Part shown: positions 52,793-61,370 of the stretch, piece by piece
How the letters are laid out: each line of letters begins with the position of its first letter
Position numbering within the stretch: position 1 is the stretch's first letter
NCBI RefSeq assembly: GCF_032399705.1
Contig: NZ_CP135922.1
Location: forward strand, 620,001-684,000
Source: Paenibacillus sp. BIC5C1
Lineage (GTDB): Bacteria; Bacillota; Bacilli; Paenibacillales; Paenibacillaceae
Length of the DNA: 64,000 bases
Reading direction: 5' to 3'
Position numbers and translations under genes: made by a program
The notes under the pieces: model-generated
The model's input: only the letters and a program-made list of their open reading frames with translations
Databases searched by the model: none
Told to the model about the DNA's origin: nothing

Positions 52793-53677
52793 TTACTTGA
52801 TGCCTGTAAGTACAATTCCTTCTACAAACCGCTTCTGGGCTATCGCAAACAGAGTCACGATCGGCAGCATGGCGAGCACGGAGGCAACCATGAGCAGATG
52901 CCACGGCGGAATTCGGAAACGAGAAGATGTGAAGGAAGACATACCGACCGGAAGCGTAAACTTATCCGATGAGCTTAAATAGAGCACTGGTGTCAAAAGA
53001 TCGTTCCAGCTGTAGATGAAGGCAAAAATCGCAACGGTTGCAAGTGCCGGACCGGATAGAGGCAAAGCGATCTGTCGCCACATCCGGAACTCGCTGCAGC
53101 CATCGATGCGTCCGGCGTCAAACAGCTCATCCGGAAGCGTGGAGAAGAACTGTCGCAGCAAAAAGATGTTGTATGCCGAACCAAAAAACGCAGGGACAAT
53201 CAGCGGCAGGAAGGTATCGATCCAGTTCAGCTTGGAAAAGAGAATGAACTGCGGAATCATAATCGCCGGATATGGAAGCATCATGGTGCTGAGCATGAGC
53301 ATGAACCACAGGTTGCTGCCCTTGCCCCGATATCTGGCGAAACCATAGCCTGCAAGCGCTGACGAAAACAGGGTGCCAACAACGGTCAAAATGCCGATAA
53401 TGAGACTGTTCATATACATTTGACCGAAGTTCAGCGTATCGAAAATTTCTCTGTAGTTACTCCACTGCCAGGATTCTGGCAGAAAGGTCGGAGGAAACGT
53501 CAGCAGTTCCTTCTTTGATTTCAGGGAGGTCGAGACCATGAAAAACAAAGGGAGCAGCATAAGAAAGGTGGTGACCACCAGGGCAATGAAGCTGGCAATG
53601 CTGAACGCGTCAATTTTGCGCCGGCGTTTATTCACAGAAGGTGAAGCCCCTGGTCCGGCAGTCGGAATCGTACTCAT
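52793..53677 (-). CDS. ABC sugar transporter permease (MalG type)
   Basis: A 294-residue carbohydrate permease with six TM helices. The EAA loop is LPDELFDAGRIDGCSEFRMWRQIALPLSGPALATVAIFAFIYSWND. The protein ends with the MalG-type FVEGIVLTGIK. The ATG overlaps the stop of the upstream permease (ATGA), with GGAGG upstream. No ATPase gene is present, so a shared MsmX-type ATPase encoded elsewhere probably energises the system, as is common in Gram-positives. Confidence 0.93.
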   Translation of the reverse strand: MSTIPTAGPGASPSVNKRRRKIDAFSIASFIALVVTTFLMLLPLFFMVSTSLKSKKELLTFPPTFLPESWQWSNYREIFDTLNFGQMYMNSLIIGILTVVGTLFSSALAGYGFARYRGKGSNLWFMLMLSTMMLPYPAIMIPQFILFSKLNWIDTFLPLIVPAFFGSAYNIFLLRQFFSTLPDELFDAGRIDGCSEFRMWRQIALPLSGPALATVAIFAFIYSWNDLLTPVLYLSSSDKFTLPVGMSSFTSSRFRIPPWHLLMVASVLAMLPIVTLFAIAQKRFVEGIVLTGIK

Positions 53678-54567
53678 TTGCGTCCGCCTCCTTCATAGTG
53701 AACATAACGGTTCGAGAGTTTAATAATGAGCGCCGTAAACGCCATGACGACGATCAGCAGCACCCAAGCGAGTGCCGAGGAGTAGCCTGCCCTGTATTCC
53801 TTGAAGGCGCTGGTGTACAGGTTGTAAACATAGAACCAGGTCGAGTAGTTTGGACCCCCTTGGGTCATTACATAAGCCTGTGTAAATACCTGGAAGGAAT
53901 CAATGACACCCATAATCAGCTGGAACAAAAGTACCGGTGAAATCATGGGCAGCGTCACGTTCAGGAAAATGCGGAAGCGTCCCGCACCGTCAAGCCTGGC
54001 GGCTTCCACGAGGCTTGAAGGAACGCCTTGAAGTCCCGCAAGGAACAGAATCATGCCTGAGCCCACCGTCCAGAAGGACATAATCATCAGAGCGTAAAGG
54101 GCATAATCGGGGCTCATGAGCCAGGCTGGGCCGCTAATGCCGAACCAGGACAGCACGTAATTGAACAGACCGATCGATGGGTTGAAAATCCAGTACCACA
54201 GCAAGGACATGGCGACGCCGGATACCATGCTTGGAAAATACATGGCCGTGCGGAAAAATCCGCGGAACGGTATTTTCGCATTGAGAAGGAGAGCGAATCC
54301 AAGTGCCAGCAGCAGCTGGATCGGTACACTGATAAAGGTATAGCGCACCGTTACGACAACAGATTTCCAAAACAGGTCATTTTGAAACATTTCTTTGTAA
54401 TTCGCGAGTCCGACATATTTCGGCGGGTGGATAATGTCATAGTCCGTGAAGCTGTAATAAAGGGATGACAGAATCGGATACAAGGCAAACACGAAGAAAC
54501 CGATAAGCCATGGAGAGATGAAGAGGTACATGTAAAATGTCTGCCGCCGGCTTTCGCGATGGGTCAC
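53674..54567 (-). CDS. ABC sugar transporter permease (MalF type)
   Basis: A 297-residue permease with six TM helices, first gene of the transport operon. Typical N-terminus SRRQTFYMYLFISPWLIGFFVFALYPILSSLYYSFTDYDI. The EAA loop is VPSSLVEAARLDGAGRFRIFLNVTLPMISPVLLFQLIMGVIDSFQVF. AAAGGTTGGTGTTT precedes the ATG. Two operator palindromes lie within 130 bases upstream. Confidence 0.93.
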   Translation of the reverse strand: MTHRESRRQTFYMYLFISPWLIGFFVFALYPILSSLYYSFTDYDIIHPPKYVGLANYKEMFQNDLFWKSVVVTVRYTFISVPIQLLLALGFALLLNAKIPFRGFFRTAMYFPSMVSGVAMSLLWYWIFNPSIGLFNYVLSWFGISGPAWLMSPDYALYALMIMSFWTVGSGMILFLAGLQGVPSSLVEAARLDGAGRFRIFLNVTLPMISPVLLFQLIMGVIDSFQVFTQAYVMTQGGPNYSTWFYVYNLYTSAFKEYRAGYSSALAWVLLIVVMAFTALIIKLSNRYVHYEGGGRK

Positions 54568-54594
54568 ATAAACACCAACCTTTCTATTTGATAT

Positions 54595-54690
54595 AAAGTT
54601 ATAACGCTTTAACTTTCAGAATTGAGTTATCCCATAAATAAAAGGTTTCATTTGATGTTATGTAGTTGAAAGTTAAAGTGCTTTAACTTT
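54595..54690 (-). promoter_or_regulatory. Two 22-bp palindromic operators of the transport operon
   Basis: The proximal site (54595-54616) has half-sites AAAGTTATAAC and GCTTTAACTTT. The distal site (54669-54690) has AAAGTTAAAGT and GCTTTAACTTT. They differ from the perfect palindrome at 46163-46184 by two and one bases. Their centres are 74 bp apart, about seven helical turns, so a LacI-type tetramer could loop the DNA. I found no clear -35/-10 pair between them, though an AT-rich TTTATTTATGGGATAA stretch is present. Confidence 0.75.
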
Positions 54691-54815
54691 ATTATCCGGA
54701 CTGATGAGATTATCATAGTGGATGGTTTCTCAATTAGCAACCCTTTTTTTGGATGTTTGTAAGCGCTACCTTTATTGGCTTTTCGGAAGTTCTTTCAAAA
54801 AGCCTGACAAAGGCT

Positions 54816-54841
54816 CAAATAGAAAGGTTTGGGGCGGATAT
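54816..54841 (+). promoter_or_regulatory. Possible sigma-D-type promoter for the FlxA-like gene
   Basis: CAAA, 14 bases, GCGGATAT resembles TAAA-N15-GCCGATAT at 10 of 12 positions. It lies about 150 bases before the FlxA-like gene. FlxA of E. coli is sigma-28 dependent. The match is weaker than that in front of cheW. Confidence 0.35.
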
Positions 54842-54996
54842 TCCAGCCATCCGAAATTCACGAAATGACTCGGTAGCTTTGATCGAAAAACTAGAAATGG
54901 CCGGCAGCCAATCATTCAGCAACCTTTCAGTTGAATTTAACGTTCCTATCGTCTGTATGGGATATAGTGGAACCAAGAAAGAGGAGGAGATCAACG

Positions 54997-55353
54997 ATGA
55001 ATATTTCTTCAGCAGCAAGTTCCACGACATCCTACATATCCACATCTTCATCGAGTTCGAACAGCACAAGCGAGTTGGAAAAACAAAAGACGAAGCTTGA
55101 GGCCGAATTGGAGAAAGTGCAATCCAGCAAGGACGATGAGAAAACCAAGGAGACCAAAACGAAGCAGATACAGCAGCAAATCAAGCAAATCGAAGCTCAA
55201 ATCTCGCAGCAAAGTTCCCAGAGCAGCGGTACAACCGCAACCAAAGAAGCGCCGCCGGCCAAACCACCAGCCAATGGAATGCAAGCAGCATCCCCGCAAG
55301 AAATTGCCAATGCAACGACGGACAGCAATGGCCGATTTGATATTCGGATATAA
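54997..55353 (+). CDS. FlxA-like coiled-coil protein
   Basis: A 118-residue soluble protein: a Ser/Thr-rich N-terminus, a charged coiled coil (LEKQKTKLEAELEKVQSS..QIQQQIKQIEAQI) and a Pro/Ala-rich tail ending DSNGRFDIRI. The layout fits the FlxA-like family, whose founding member belongs to the flagellar regulon of E. coli but has no known role. ATG 54997 follows AAAGAGGAGGAGATCAACG. A bidirectional terminator follows at 55442. Confidence 0.75.
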   Translation: MNISSAASSTTSYISTSSSSSNSTSELEKQKTKLEAELEKVQSSKDDEKTKETKTKQIQQQIKQIEAQISQQSSQSSGTTATKEAPPAKPPANGMQAASPQEIANATTDSNGRFDIRI

Positions 55354-55441
55354 GATATAATACAGAACCTACTATAAAACTGAATATAAAATATTTTAAA
55401 CGAGCGAGCTAATTCATAAGTTATAGCAGATTGGCTCAACC

Positions 55442-55490
55442 AAAAGACCTGCCTGATCTCTATAGATCAAGCAGGTCTTTTGGTTTTTCA
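55442..55490. terminator. Bidirectional terminator
   Basis: AAAAGACCTGC-TGATCT pairs with AGATCA-GCAGGTCTTTT around CTAT, then GGTTTTTC. It lies between converging genes. Confidence 0.85.
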
Positions 55491-55502
55491 CATGCATATG
55501 CT

Positions 55503-56858
55503 TTATTCAATCGTTAAACTGTTTATCCGTTCAGAGACGGCTCTTTTTTTGTAGTACATGCCGATAGTCACCAGAACTGCCAACTCGGATAGCGGAACGG
55601 CAAGCCAAACGCCAGTGACACCCAAGAATGAAGGGAGGATCGCAATCAATGCAACCATAATAATCATCTCGCGTGTTGCTGTAATCCAGATGGCCATTTT
55701 GGCATTTCCGACAGATTGGAAGTACGTACTCATAACAAAGTTAATACCCATGAACAAGTATGCAAAAGTAAAGATTCGCAAACCGTACACGGCGTTATCC
55801 GTCACGCTGGCACTGAAGTTCCCGAAGATTTGCACAAAATAAGGTGCGCCCAGTTGTACAACGAGTAACAGCAGAACCCCACATGCCAGAGCCGTTCTGG
55901 AGGCTAAGCGAATGGTCTGTTTTTCCCGATCCATCTGTTTGGCTCCGTGATAATAACTGACCAAAGGTTGGGCAGCGGAGGCCAGACCAAGAAATGCCAG
56001 CAGAACAACACCATGAATATAGTTCAAGACTGTAAAAGACGCTACGCCATCCGTGCCCGCAATCCGATCCAGTGAAATGTTGTGAGAGATGGAGAAGACG
56101 GACATGCCCAGTTCAGCCAGGAAGCTGGGAAAACCAATGAGTGCAATGGAAGCCAGCAGTTTGGTACTCCATTTGAATCGGGTGAATTTGAGATTGTTAT
56201 TTTTCCTGAAAAAGTGAGTTAGCAACACTAGAAGCGCCAGAGATGCCGATACAATTGTACCCATCGCAACACCACGTACACCCCATTCCAGCACGTATAA
56301 CGATATATAGTTAAGCACAATATTGGCTACTGCAAACGTAATCTGAGCATACATGGACGTATTGGGATTTCCGTCGTTCCGAACAAAAATAGTGAGTGCA
56401 TTCTCAATGGTAAAGACAAAACCGAACAACAGCATAATATTCATATAGTCCGCAGCAAACGGGAATGTTTCAGTATTGGCACCAAGCGCGAAGACAAGTT
56501 TATCTCTAAAAGAATATGCCGTATATCCAATAACCATCGTAATCAGCAAAATAATCGTAATGGATTTGGTGAAGAGTTGTCTCGCTGTCGTGAGATCCTT
56601 CTTACCCATATAGGTGGAATACAAAGTTGCCCCGCCCATTCCAATCCATAGCGACATGGCTACAAAAAGCGTATAGACAGGAGAAGCAATCCCGATTCCG
56701 GCGAGCGCTGTAGACCCAAGCTTGTGACCAACCATAATACCGTCGATAATAAAGTTGAAAGCGATAACGAGCATCCCTAATATGGAGGGCACGAGGTAGC
56801 TTACAAATGCCTTACCTACAGATTGCCTTTCTAATGGATGCGTCCAATTTGTGTTCAT
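55503..56858 (-). CDS. MATE-family multidrug efflux pump
   Basis: A 451-residue exporter with 12 predicted TM helices, driven by Na+ or H+. It starts with the typical KAFVSYLVPSILGMLVIAFNFIIDGIMVGHKLGSTALAGIGIASPVYTL and shows the internal repeat of the family. ACGGAGGTCATC precedes the ATG. Two tandem copies of a 22-bp sequence with GAACGTTCGTTC lie directly upstream over the promoter, so a TetR-type repressor probably controls it; no tetR gene is adjacent in this window. Confidence 0.92.
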   Translation of the reverse strand: MNTNWTHPLERQSVGKAFVSYLVPSILGMLVIAFNFIIDGIMVGHKLGSTALAGIGIASPVYTLFVAMSLWIGMGGATLYSTYMGKKDLTTARQLFTKSITIILLITMVIGYTAYSFRDKLVFALGANTETFPFAADYMNIMLLFGFVFTIENALTIFVRNDGNPNTSMYAQITFAVANIVLNYISLYVLEWGVRGVAMGTIVSASLALLVLLTHFFRKNNNLKFTRFKWSTKLLASIALIGFPSFLAELGMSVFSISHNISLDRIAGTDGVASFTVLNYIHGVVLLAFLGLASAAQPLVSYYHGAKQMDREKQTIRLASRTALACGVLLLLVVQLGAPYFVQIFGNFSASVTDNAVYGLRIFTFAYLFMGINFVMSTYFQSVGNAKMAIWITATREMIIMVALIAILPSFLGVTGVWLAVPLSELAVLVTIGMYYKKRAVSERINSLTIE

Positions 56859-56870
56859 GATGACCTCCGT

Positions 56871-56920
56871 TATTATACTGAACGTTCGTTCTATATTATA
56901 TTATACTGAACGTTCGTTCT
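56871..56920 (-). promoter_or_regulatory. Tandem operator/promoter of the MATE pump
   Basis: The same 22 bases occur twice in direct orientation (56871-56892 and 56899-56920), 28 bp apart. Each contains TATTATACTG and then AACGTTCGTTCT. On the minus strand each copy reads AGAACGAACGTTCAG followed by TATAATA, so the copy far from the gene supplies a possible -10 (TATAAT). TetR-like palindromes of GAACG type are common before efflux genes. Confidence 0.6.
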
Positions 56921-57025
56921 GTATAATAACATGCCGTGAATTTGGTTGGCAACTTTTCCAAAAGATGAACGTTTATATGGTAGAGTTAATAGAGCACCTT
57001 TTATGATACGGGAGGGAATCTTTTT

Positions 57026-57760
57026 ATGAAGCAAAACAAATACGATGAAGCCGAGTTTTTCGGCAATTACAGTCAGATGGCCCGGTCAACCCAAGGGCTG
57101 GAGGCTGCAGGCGAGTGGCATGAACTGCAAACGATGCTACCGGAATTAAAGGGCAAGAACGTACTGGATCTGGGGTGCGGCTTTGGTTGGCACTGTCGAT
57201 ATGCACGTGAGAAACAGGCTAGTTCTGTGGTTGGCGTGGATTTGTCTGAAAATATGCTGCAACGTGCACGCGAGATGACGGATGATCCTCAGATTGAGTA
57301 CCAGCGTATGGCGATTGAGGATATCGATTTTGCACCCGGACAATTTGATGTGGTGATCAGCTCCCTGGCTTTGCACTATATCGAGCGTCTGGATCAGGTA
57401 TACGCAAAAATAAATAAATATCTTGTCCAAGGAGGGACGTTTGTCTTGTCTGCGGAGCATCCCATCTTCACGGCGCGGGCGGAGCAGGACTGGCATTATG
57501 GACCTCAAGGTGAAATACTGCATTGGCCTGTGGATCATTATCAAGAGGAAGGGCAGCGGGTAGCGAACTTTCTGAACCAGGACGTGGTGAAATATCATCG
57601 GACGATGGCGACACATCTGAATGAATTGATTCAAGCTGGTTTTGTCATTCAACAGGTAGCCGAGTCCAAACCATCCCCTGAGATGATGGAGCAGGTTCCA
57701 GGTATGCGAGACGAGAATCGGCGACCGATGTTTCTGATGATTGCCGCGGTTAAGGCTTGA
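57026..57760 (+). CDS. Class I SAM-dependent methyltransferase
   Basis: A 244-residue methyltransferase. Motif I is NVLDLGCGFGWHCRYA, followed by VVGVDLSENMLQRAR (motif II acid), and FDVVISSLALHYIERLDQVYAKINKYLVQGGTFVLSAEHP. This pattern is common in UbiE/COQ5-like small-molecule methyltransferases. GGGAGGGAATCTTTTT precedes the ATG. The substrate cannot be predicted. Confidence 0.9.
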   Translation: MKQNKYDEAEFFGNYSQMARSTQGLEAAGEWHELQTMLPELKGKNVLDLGCGFGWHCRYAREKQASSVVGVDLSENMLQRAREMTDDPQIEYQRMAIEDIDFAPGQFDVVISSLALHYIERLDQVYAKINKYLVQGGTFVLSAEHPIFTARAEQDWHYGPQGEILHWPVDHYQEEGQRVANFLNQDVVKYHRTMATHLNELIQAGFVIQQVAESKPSPEMMEQVPGMRDENRRPMFLMIAAVKA

Positions 57761-57809
57761 GCAGCAGCTTCGGCATTAAATGAAAGTTTATAGGTTTTAT
57801 ACTCGATAG

Positions 57810-57860
57810 ACCAGCGCGTTCAGTACATGTGGACCTTGCTGGTTTATTTTATTTTGCAGG
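57810..57860 (+). terminator. Probable terminator after the methyltransferase
   Basis: ACCAGC pairs with GCTGGT across a long loop, followed by TTATTTTATTTTG. The stem is short. Confidence 0.5.
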
Positions 57861-57934
57861 AGAAGGGTAAGAAATAAACCGTTTGGGAACCAAACCCGAA
57901 TGGACGCAGTCTTATTAAGTGAGGTGAACATCAG

Positions 57935-58513
57935 TTGGACTATCAATATCTGGCACACGCTCAGACGATCGACAATTACACACTTAGCAGCATGATGGAT
58001 GATTACGGGAACGATGTATGGAACTACGCGTACTTTCTGACCAAAAGTACCGAGCAGGCGGATGAATTGTCACAGGAGGTGTTTATCCGGGCGTATTCCG
58101 GGATCACCCATTTTCGAGGAGAATGCTCATTGAAGACATGGCTGCTGACCATTACTAGGAACAAAACATTTACATACCGAAAGTCCAGATTTTTTCGCAG
58201 CAGTTTATGGGGAGAGACACTGCCAATCCATACGGAACAGGTGAATACGAGCCAGGGTGAGATGAAGCCTGAAAAATGGGTTCACCCCTCTGCCGAAGCC
58301 GAGGCGATCAGCAGGGAGCACGTTCATGAAATCTGGGACATCATCATGGCTCTGCCGGATAAATTCCGGGAATTGCTTTTGCTGCATCTGAAGTATGAGC
58401 TTACGACGGGTGAAATTGCGGAAATGCTGGGCATCAGCGCGGGAACGGTCAAATCGCGACTGTCCAGGGCGAAGGCCAAAGTACGGAAACAGTGGGAGGA
58501 ACGAAGCGAATGA
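57935..58513 (+). CDS. ECF RNA polymerase sigma factor
   Basis: A 192-residue ECF sigma factor. Region 2 is WNYAYFLTKSTEQADELSQEVFIRAYSGITHFRGECSLKTWLLTITRNKTFTYRK and region 4 is ALPDKFRELLLLHLKYELTTGEIAEMLGISAGTVKSRLSRAKAKVRKQW. It starts at TTG with GTGAGGTGAACATCAG upstream. Its stop overlaps the following gene start (ATGA), which is the usual sigma/anti-sigma coupling. The composition is normal for the window, unlike the AT-rich sigma pair at 43-45 kb. Confidence 0.92.
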   Translation: MDYQYLAHAQTIDNYTLSSMMDDYGNDVWNYAYFLTKSTEQADELSQEVFIRAYSGITHFRGECSLKTWLLTITRNKTFTYRKSRFFRSSLWGETLPIHTEQVNTSQGEMKPEKWVHPSAEAEAISREHVHEIWDIIMALPDKFRELLLLHLKYELTTGEIAEMLGISAGTVKSRLSRAKAKVRKQWEERSE

Positions 58514-59766
58514 AACATATGGATGACGAATGGGAAAAAGTAGTCAAACAGGAGCCGTTTGCGGAGTCGCCTTTTACCGAGGGGCATAAGCAGAACGTAC
58601 TTCGCCAGGTAGCCTGGCTCAAATCGGGATCTGCACAGGAAATCAGCGATGCTGGGGATATGTCCGATGAGCAGAAAAAACTGCCCAATCAACATAGACA
58701 CCGTTTTCGCTCCCGCAGAGCTGTTATGACGTGCACGACGATTGCAGCCGCGGCAGCGGCGGTCATTTTCTGGAACGGACAGATTGTGGAGCCTGTAATC
58801 GAAAAAGTATATCCCACAGCAGCGCTGCAATATACGGATGATGCCGGAATGAGCCTGCTCACAGACAAGATGGAAAAGAATGTAGCCGTCACGATGCGAG
58901 ACTATCTTGGCAAACAATTACTCATAACCAAAGTGCAGGATCTTCCTGTTTCTGGAAGAATGTATGTCGAGGCCGGAAAAGAAGGCGATGCAGAATATGC
59001 GTTGATCTGGCTTGATGCGGCAACAGGCAATCTACGTGAGGTACAGATGAGACGGGAGATGGCAGCTAATGAGCTGGAGCATCGTTATTTGCGTCAAGCC
59101 CCGTCACTGCTACAGGATATTGGTGGGGACCCTGCGCTCAAACCAGTATCAGCCAAGCGATATGTTGGTATGAAGCAGGGCGAATTGGAACCGAAATCGT
59201 ATACTACTCTGATGTTAGAGAATGAAAAAAGCTACGGAGAGATTGTTTGGGTGCAGGATGAAGCGATCTCTGTTTCCGGTGATCTCGATCCTAAACACGT
59301 TTCTCAAACTGCCTTGGCGAATGCAGAGGATTCCATTGCGGCGTTTACTGGCAAAGCTGATCTTGATCTGATTAGCATACACCGGACCAAAGATGATGAG
59401 AATGGTAGAGATATCATTACTTTTAGCTTTGAGAATCACTATTTTATTCAGACGACTAAAGGTACTTTGGGTATTAATTATGCCGTTATAGATGCGAATT
59501 CTTATCAAAAAGACTATACTACCTGGGAAGAAGTGCAGGCTTATCATGAGAAGCTTCTCCAAGTAAAAGAATCGACCCTCAGGGAAAAGGTAGAACCTCT
59601 AATCAAGAAAATATTCAAAGTTGATCTTCAAGCATATAAACTCCATCGGAATACCGAGACCCCGGGGATCGTTACATTTAAACTGGAATCGACCAGAGAT
59701 GTTTTTCAAATTCGATATAATGAGGATGCTCGTATTACAATGATTACAAGGGATCCCAATCTCTAA
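58510..59766 (+). CDS. Membrane-anchored anti-sigma factor-like protein
   Basis: A 418-residue protein with a cytosolic N-terminus of about 70 residues containing MDDEWEKVVKQEPFAESPFTEGHKQNVLRQVAWLKS. One TM helix follows (AVMTCTTIAAAAAAVIFW), then a large outer domain of about 320 residues with PepSY-like repeats (QTALANAEDSIAAFTGKADLDLISIHRTKDDENGRDIITFSFE). GGGAGGAACGAAGCGA precedes the ATG, which overlaps the sigma factor stop. Anti-sigma function is inferred from this arrangement. Confidence 0.8.
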   Translation: MKHMDDEWEKVVKQEPFAESPFTEGHKQNVLRQVAWLKSGSAQEISDAGDMSDEQKKLPNQHRHRFRSRRAVMTCTTIAAAAAAVIFWNGQIVEPVIEKVYPTAALQYTDDAGMSLLTDKMEKNVAVTMRDYLGKQLLITKVQDLPVSGRMYVEAGKEGDAEYALIWLDAATGNLREVQMRREMAANELEHRYLRQAPSLLQDIGGDPALKPVSAKRYVGMKQGELEPKSYTTLMLENEKSYGEIVWVQDEAISVSGDLDPKHVSQTALANAEDSIAAFTGKADLDLISIHRTKDDENGRDIITFSFENHYFIQTTKGTLGINYAVIDANSYQKDYTTWEEVQAYHEKLLQVKESTLREKVEPLIKKIFKVDLQAYKLHRNTETPGIVTFKLESTRDVFQIRYNEDARITMITRDPNL

Positions 59767-59826
59767 GATTTGGTTTCATATGAAACAATCAAATTAATAG
59801 ATGTATGTAACATAAGGAGCATAACG

Positions 59827-60285
59827 ATGAAATATTTGGTGAGTTCATGTCTTGCTGGCGTAGCCTGCCGTTACAACGGAACAGCGAGTCTGGATGCAAA
59901 GATTCAGGAGCTTGTAGAGCAGGAACAGGCAAAGATGGTCTGCCCGGAGCTGCTTGGAGGATTTTCTACCCCGCGGGAGCCGGCTGAAATTATCGGCGGT
60001 ACGGGTAAGGATGTGCTGGCAGGTACAGCCAAGGTCATGGAGAAGAGTGGTAATGACGTCACGGATCTGTACATCAAAGGAGCCTATCAGACACTCGAAT
60101 GGGCGCAAAAACTGGATGTCACCTGTGTGGTGCTCAAAGAATTCAGTCCTTCCTGTGGTACACAGATGATCTACGATGGCAACTTTGCCAACCACAAAGT
60201 CGTGGGCGAAGGGGTTACTTCTGCTTTGCTGCGGCAAGAGGGGTTTAAGGTTATCTCGGAAAATGAGTTCATGGAACAGCTCTAA
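59827..60285 (+). CDS. DUF523 family protein
   Basis: A 152-residue cytoplasmic protein of family DUF523. Diagnostic features: MKYLVSSCLAGVACRYNG at the start, VCPELLGGFSTPREPAEI in the middle and VVLKEFSPSCGTQMIYDG later, with conserved cysteines in each block that could bind metal or an Fe-S cluster. ATAAGGAGCATAACG precedes ATG 59827. No function is established for the family. Confidence 0.9.
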   Translation: MKYLVSSCLAGVACRYNGTASLDAKIQELVEQEQAKMVCPELLGGFSTPREPAEIIGGTGKDVLAGTAKVMEKSGNDVTDLYIKGAYQTLEWAQKLDVTCVVLKEFSPSCGTQMIYDGNFANHKVVGEGVTSALLRQEGFKVISENEFMEQL

Positions 60286-60324
60286 TTGTTGTAATTTTAA
60301 TTATCTCTGACATGAATCATAGGT

Positions 60325-60368
60325 AAGTCGCCTGGGGGAGCAGCAGATCCATGGCGACTTGTTTTTTG
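60325..60368 (+). terminator. Terminator after the DUF523 gene
   Basis: AAGTCGCC pairs with GGCGACTT, with a 20-base loop, followed by GTTTTTTG. Confidence 0.8.
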
Positions 60369-60549
60369 TTACAGCAGGGCTGGCACTTTATTATTGAAAA
60401 ACCTTGCTAGAAATAATGGTTACTTTTATATACTAAGAAACATTATTGTGCGTACTTTTATATTTTGGATATAAACTCTAAAATAATACTCAGGTATTCA
60501 GGTGAGACCATAAACATGAACATAAACAAGAAAAGGATGTGCAGATGAT

Positions 60550-61227
60550 ATGGAATTCTCGGCAAATGCCATTACAAAAGAAAACGTCTTGAACGCTTAC
60601 CATTTTCGGCATGCAACCAAACAGTTTGATGCTTCACGTACCATTTCAGCAGAAGACTTCGAGTATATTTTGGAAACGGGACGATTGTCGCCAAGCTCCA
60701 TCGGATTGGAACCATGGAAATTTCTGATTGTGCAGAACCCGGATTTCCGCAAGCGTCTGTCCGAAGTTTCTTCCGGGGCTCAGAAACAATTGGCGGCGGC
60801 AAGCCATTTTGTTGTCATTCTGGCGCGATCCGATGCGAGTTATAACTCGCCATACGCGGAATATATGTTGAAAGAAATCAAGGGCATGCCGGATGACGTA
60901 TTTGAGTTGACTCGTGAAGCTTATGGCAAATTTCAAAAGAACCAACGAATGCTTGAGAACCCGCGTACTTTATTTGACTGGGCGTCGAAACAGACTTATA
61001 TTGCTCTCGGTAATATGATGACTGCGGCAGCTCTGATTGGTATCGACTCCTGCCCAATTGAAGGGTTTAACTATGAGGCCGTACATCATATTCTGGAAGA
61101 GGAAGGTCTGCTGGAGGATGGACTATGGGATGTTTCCGTCATGGCAGCCTTTGGTTATCGGGCGGAAGATCCGCCACGCGAGAAATCCCGTCAGTCTCTG
61201 GATAAAATCACGCAGTGGATTGATTAA
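60550..61227 (+). CDS. Nitroreductase-family NAD(P)H-dependent oxidoreductase
   Basis: A 225-residue FMN-dependent enzyme of the NfsB/YdgI type. FMN-binding pattern: YHFRHATKQFDASRTISAEDFEYILETGRLSPSSIGLEPWKFLIVQ at the N-terminus, then AALIGIDSCPIEGFNYEAV and MAAFGYRAEDPPREKSRQSLDKI. It probably reduces quinones, nitro compounds or similar electrophiles. AAGGATG lies about 13 bases before the ATG. The neighbouring MarR, quinone reductase and LLM genes suggest a role in electrophile stress. Confidence 0.9.
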   Translation: MEFSANAITKENVLNAYHFRHATKQFDASRTISAEDFEYILETGRLSPSSIGLEPWKFLIVQNPDFRKRLSEVSSGAQKQLAAASHFVVILARSDASYNSPYAEYMLKEIKGMPDDVFELTREAYGKFQKNQRMLENPRTLFDWASKQTYIALGNMMTAAALIGIDSCPIEGFNYEAVHHILEEEGLLEDGLWDVSVMAAFGYRAEDPPREKSRQSLDKITQWID

Positions 61228-61267
61228 AATTTAACGTGTGATCTGCTATTTATATATAAAACATAAC

Positions 61268-61317
61268 GGGGGCGGTTCCATATCGTTGTTCAAAAAATGA
61301 TATGGGACCACCCTTTG
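61268..61317 (+). terminator. Terminator after the nitroreductase gene
   Basis: GG-GGT-CCATATC pairs with GATATGG-ACC-CC, followed by CTTTG. The T-run is short. Confidence 0.65.
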
Positions 61318-61370
61318 TTATCTTATTCTAATGAACCGTGCACACGTTATTCGCTTCTATATACATAGGT

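Noticed and set aside
54753..55100. 115-codon plus-strand frame overlapping the FlxA-like gene
   Set aside because: No ribosome site at its start, no recognisable protein, and it overlaps the well-started FlxA-like gene in another phase.
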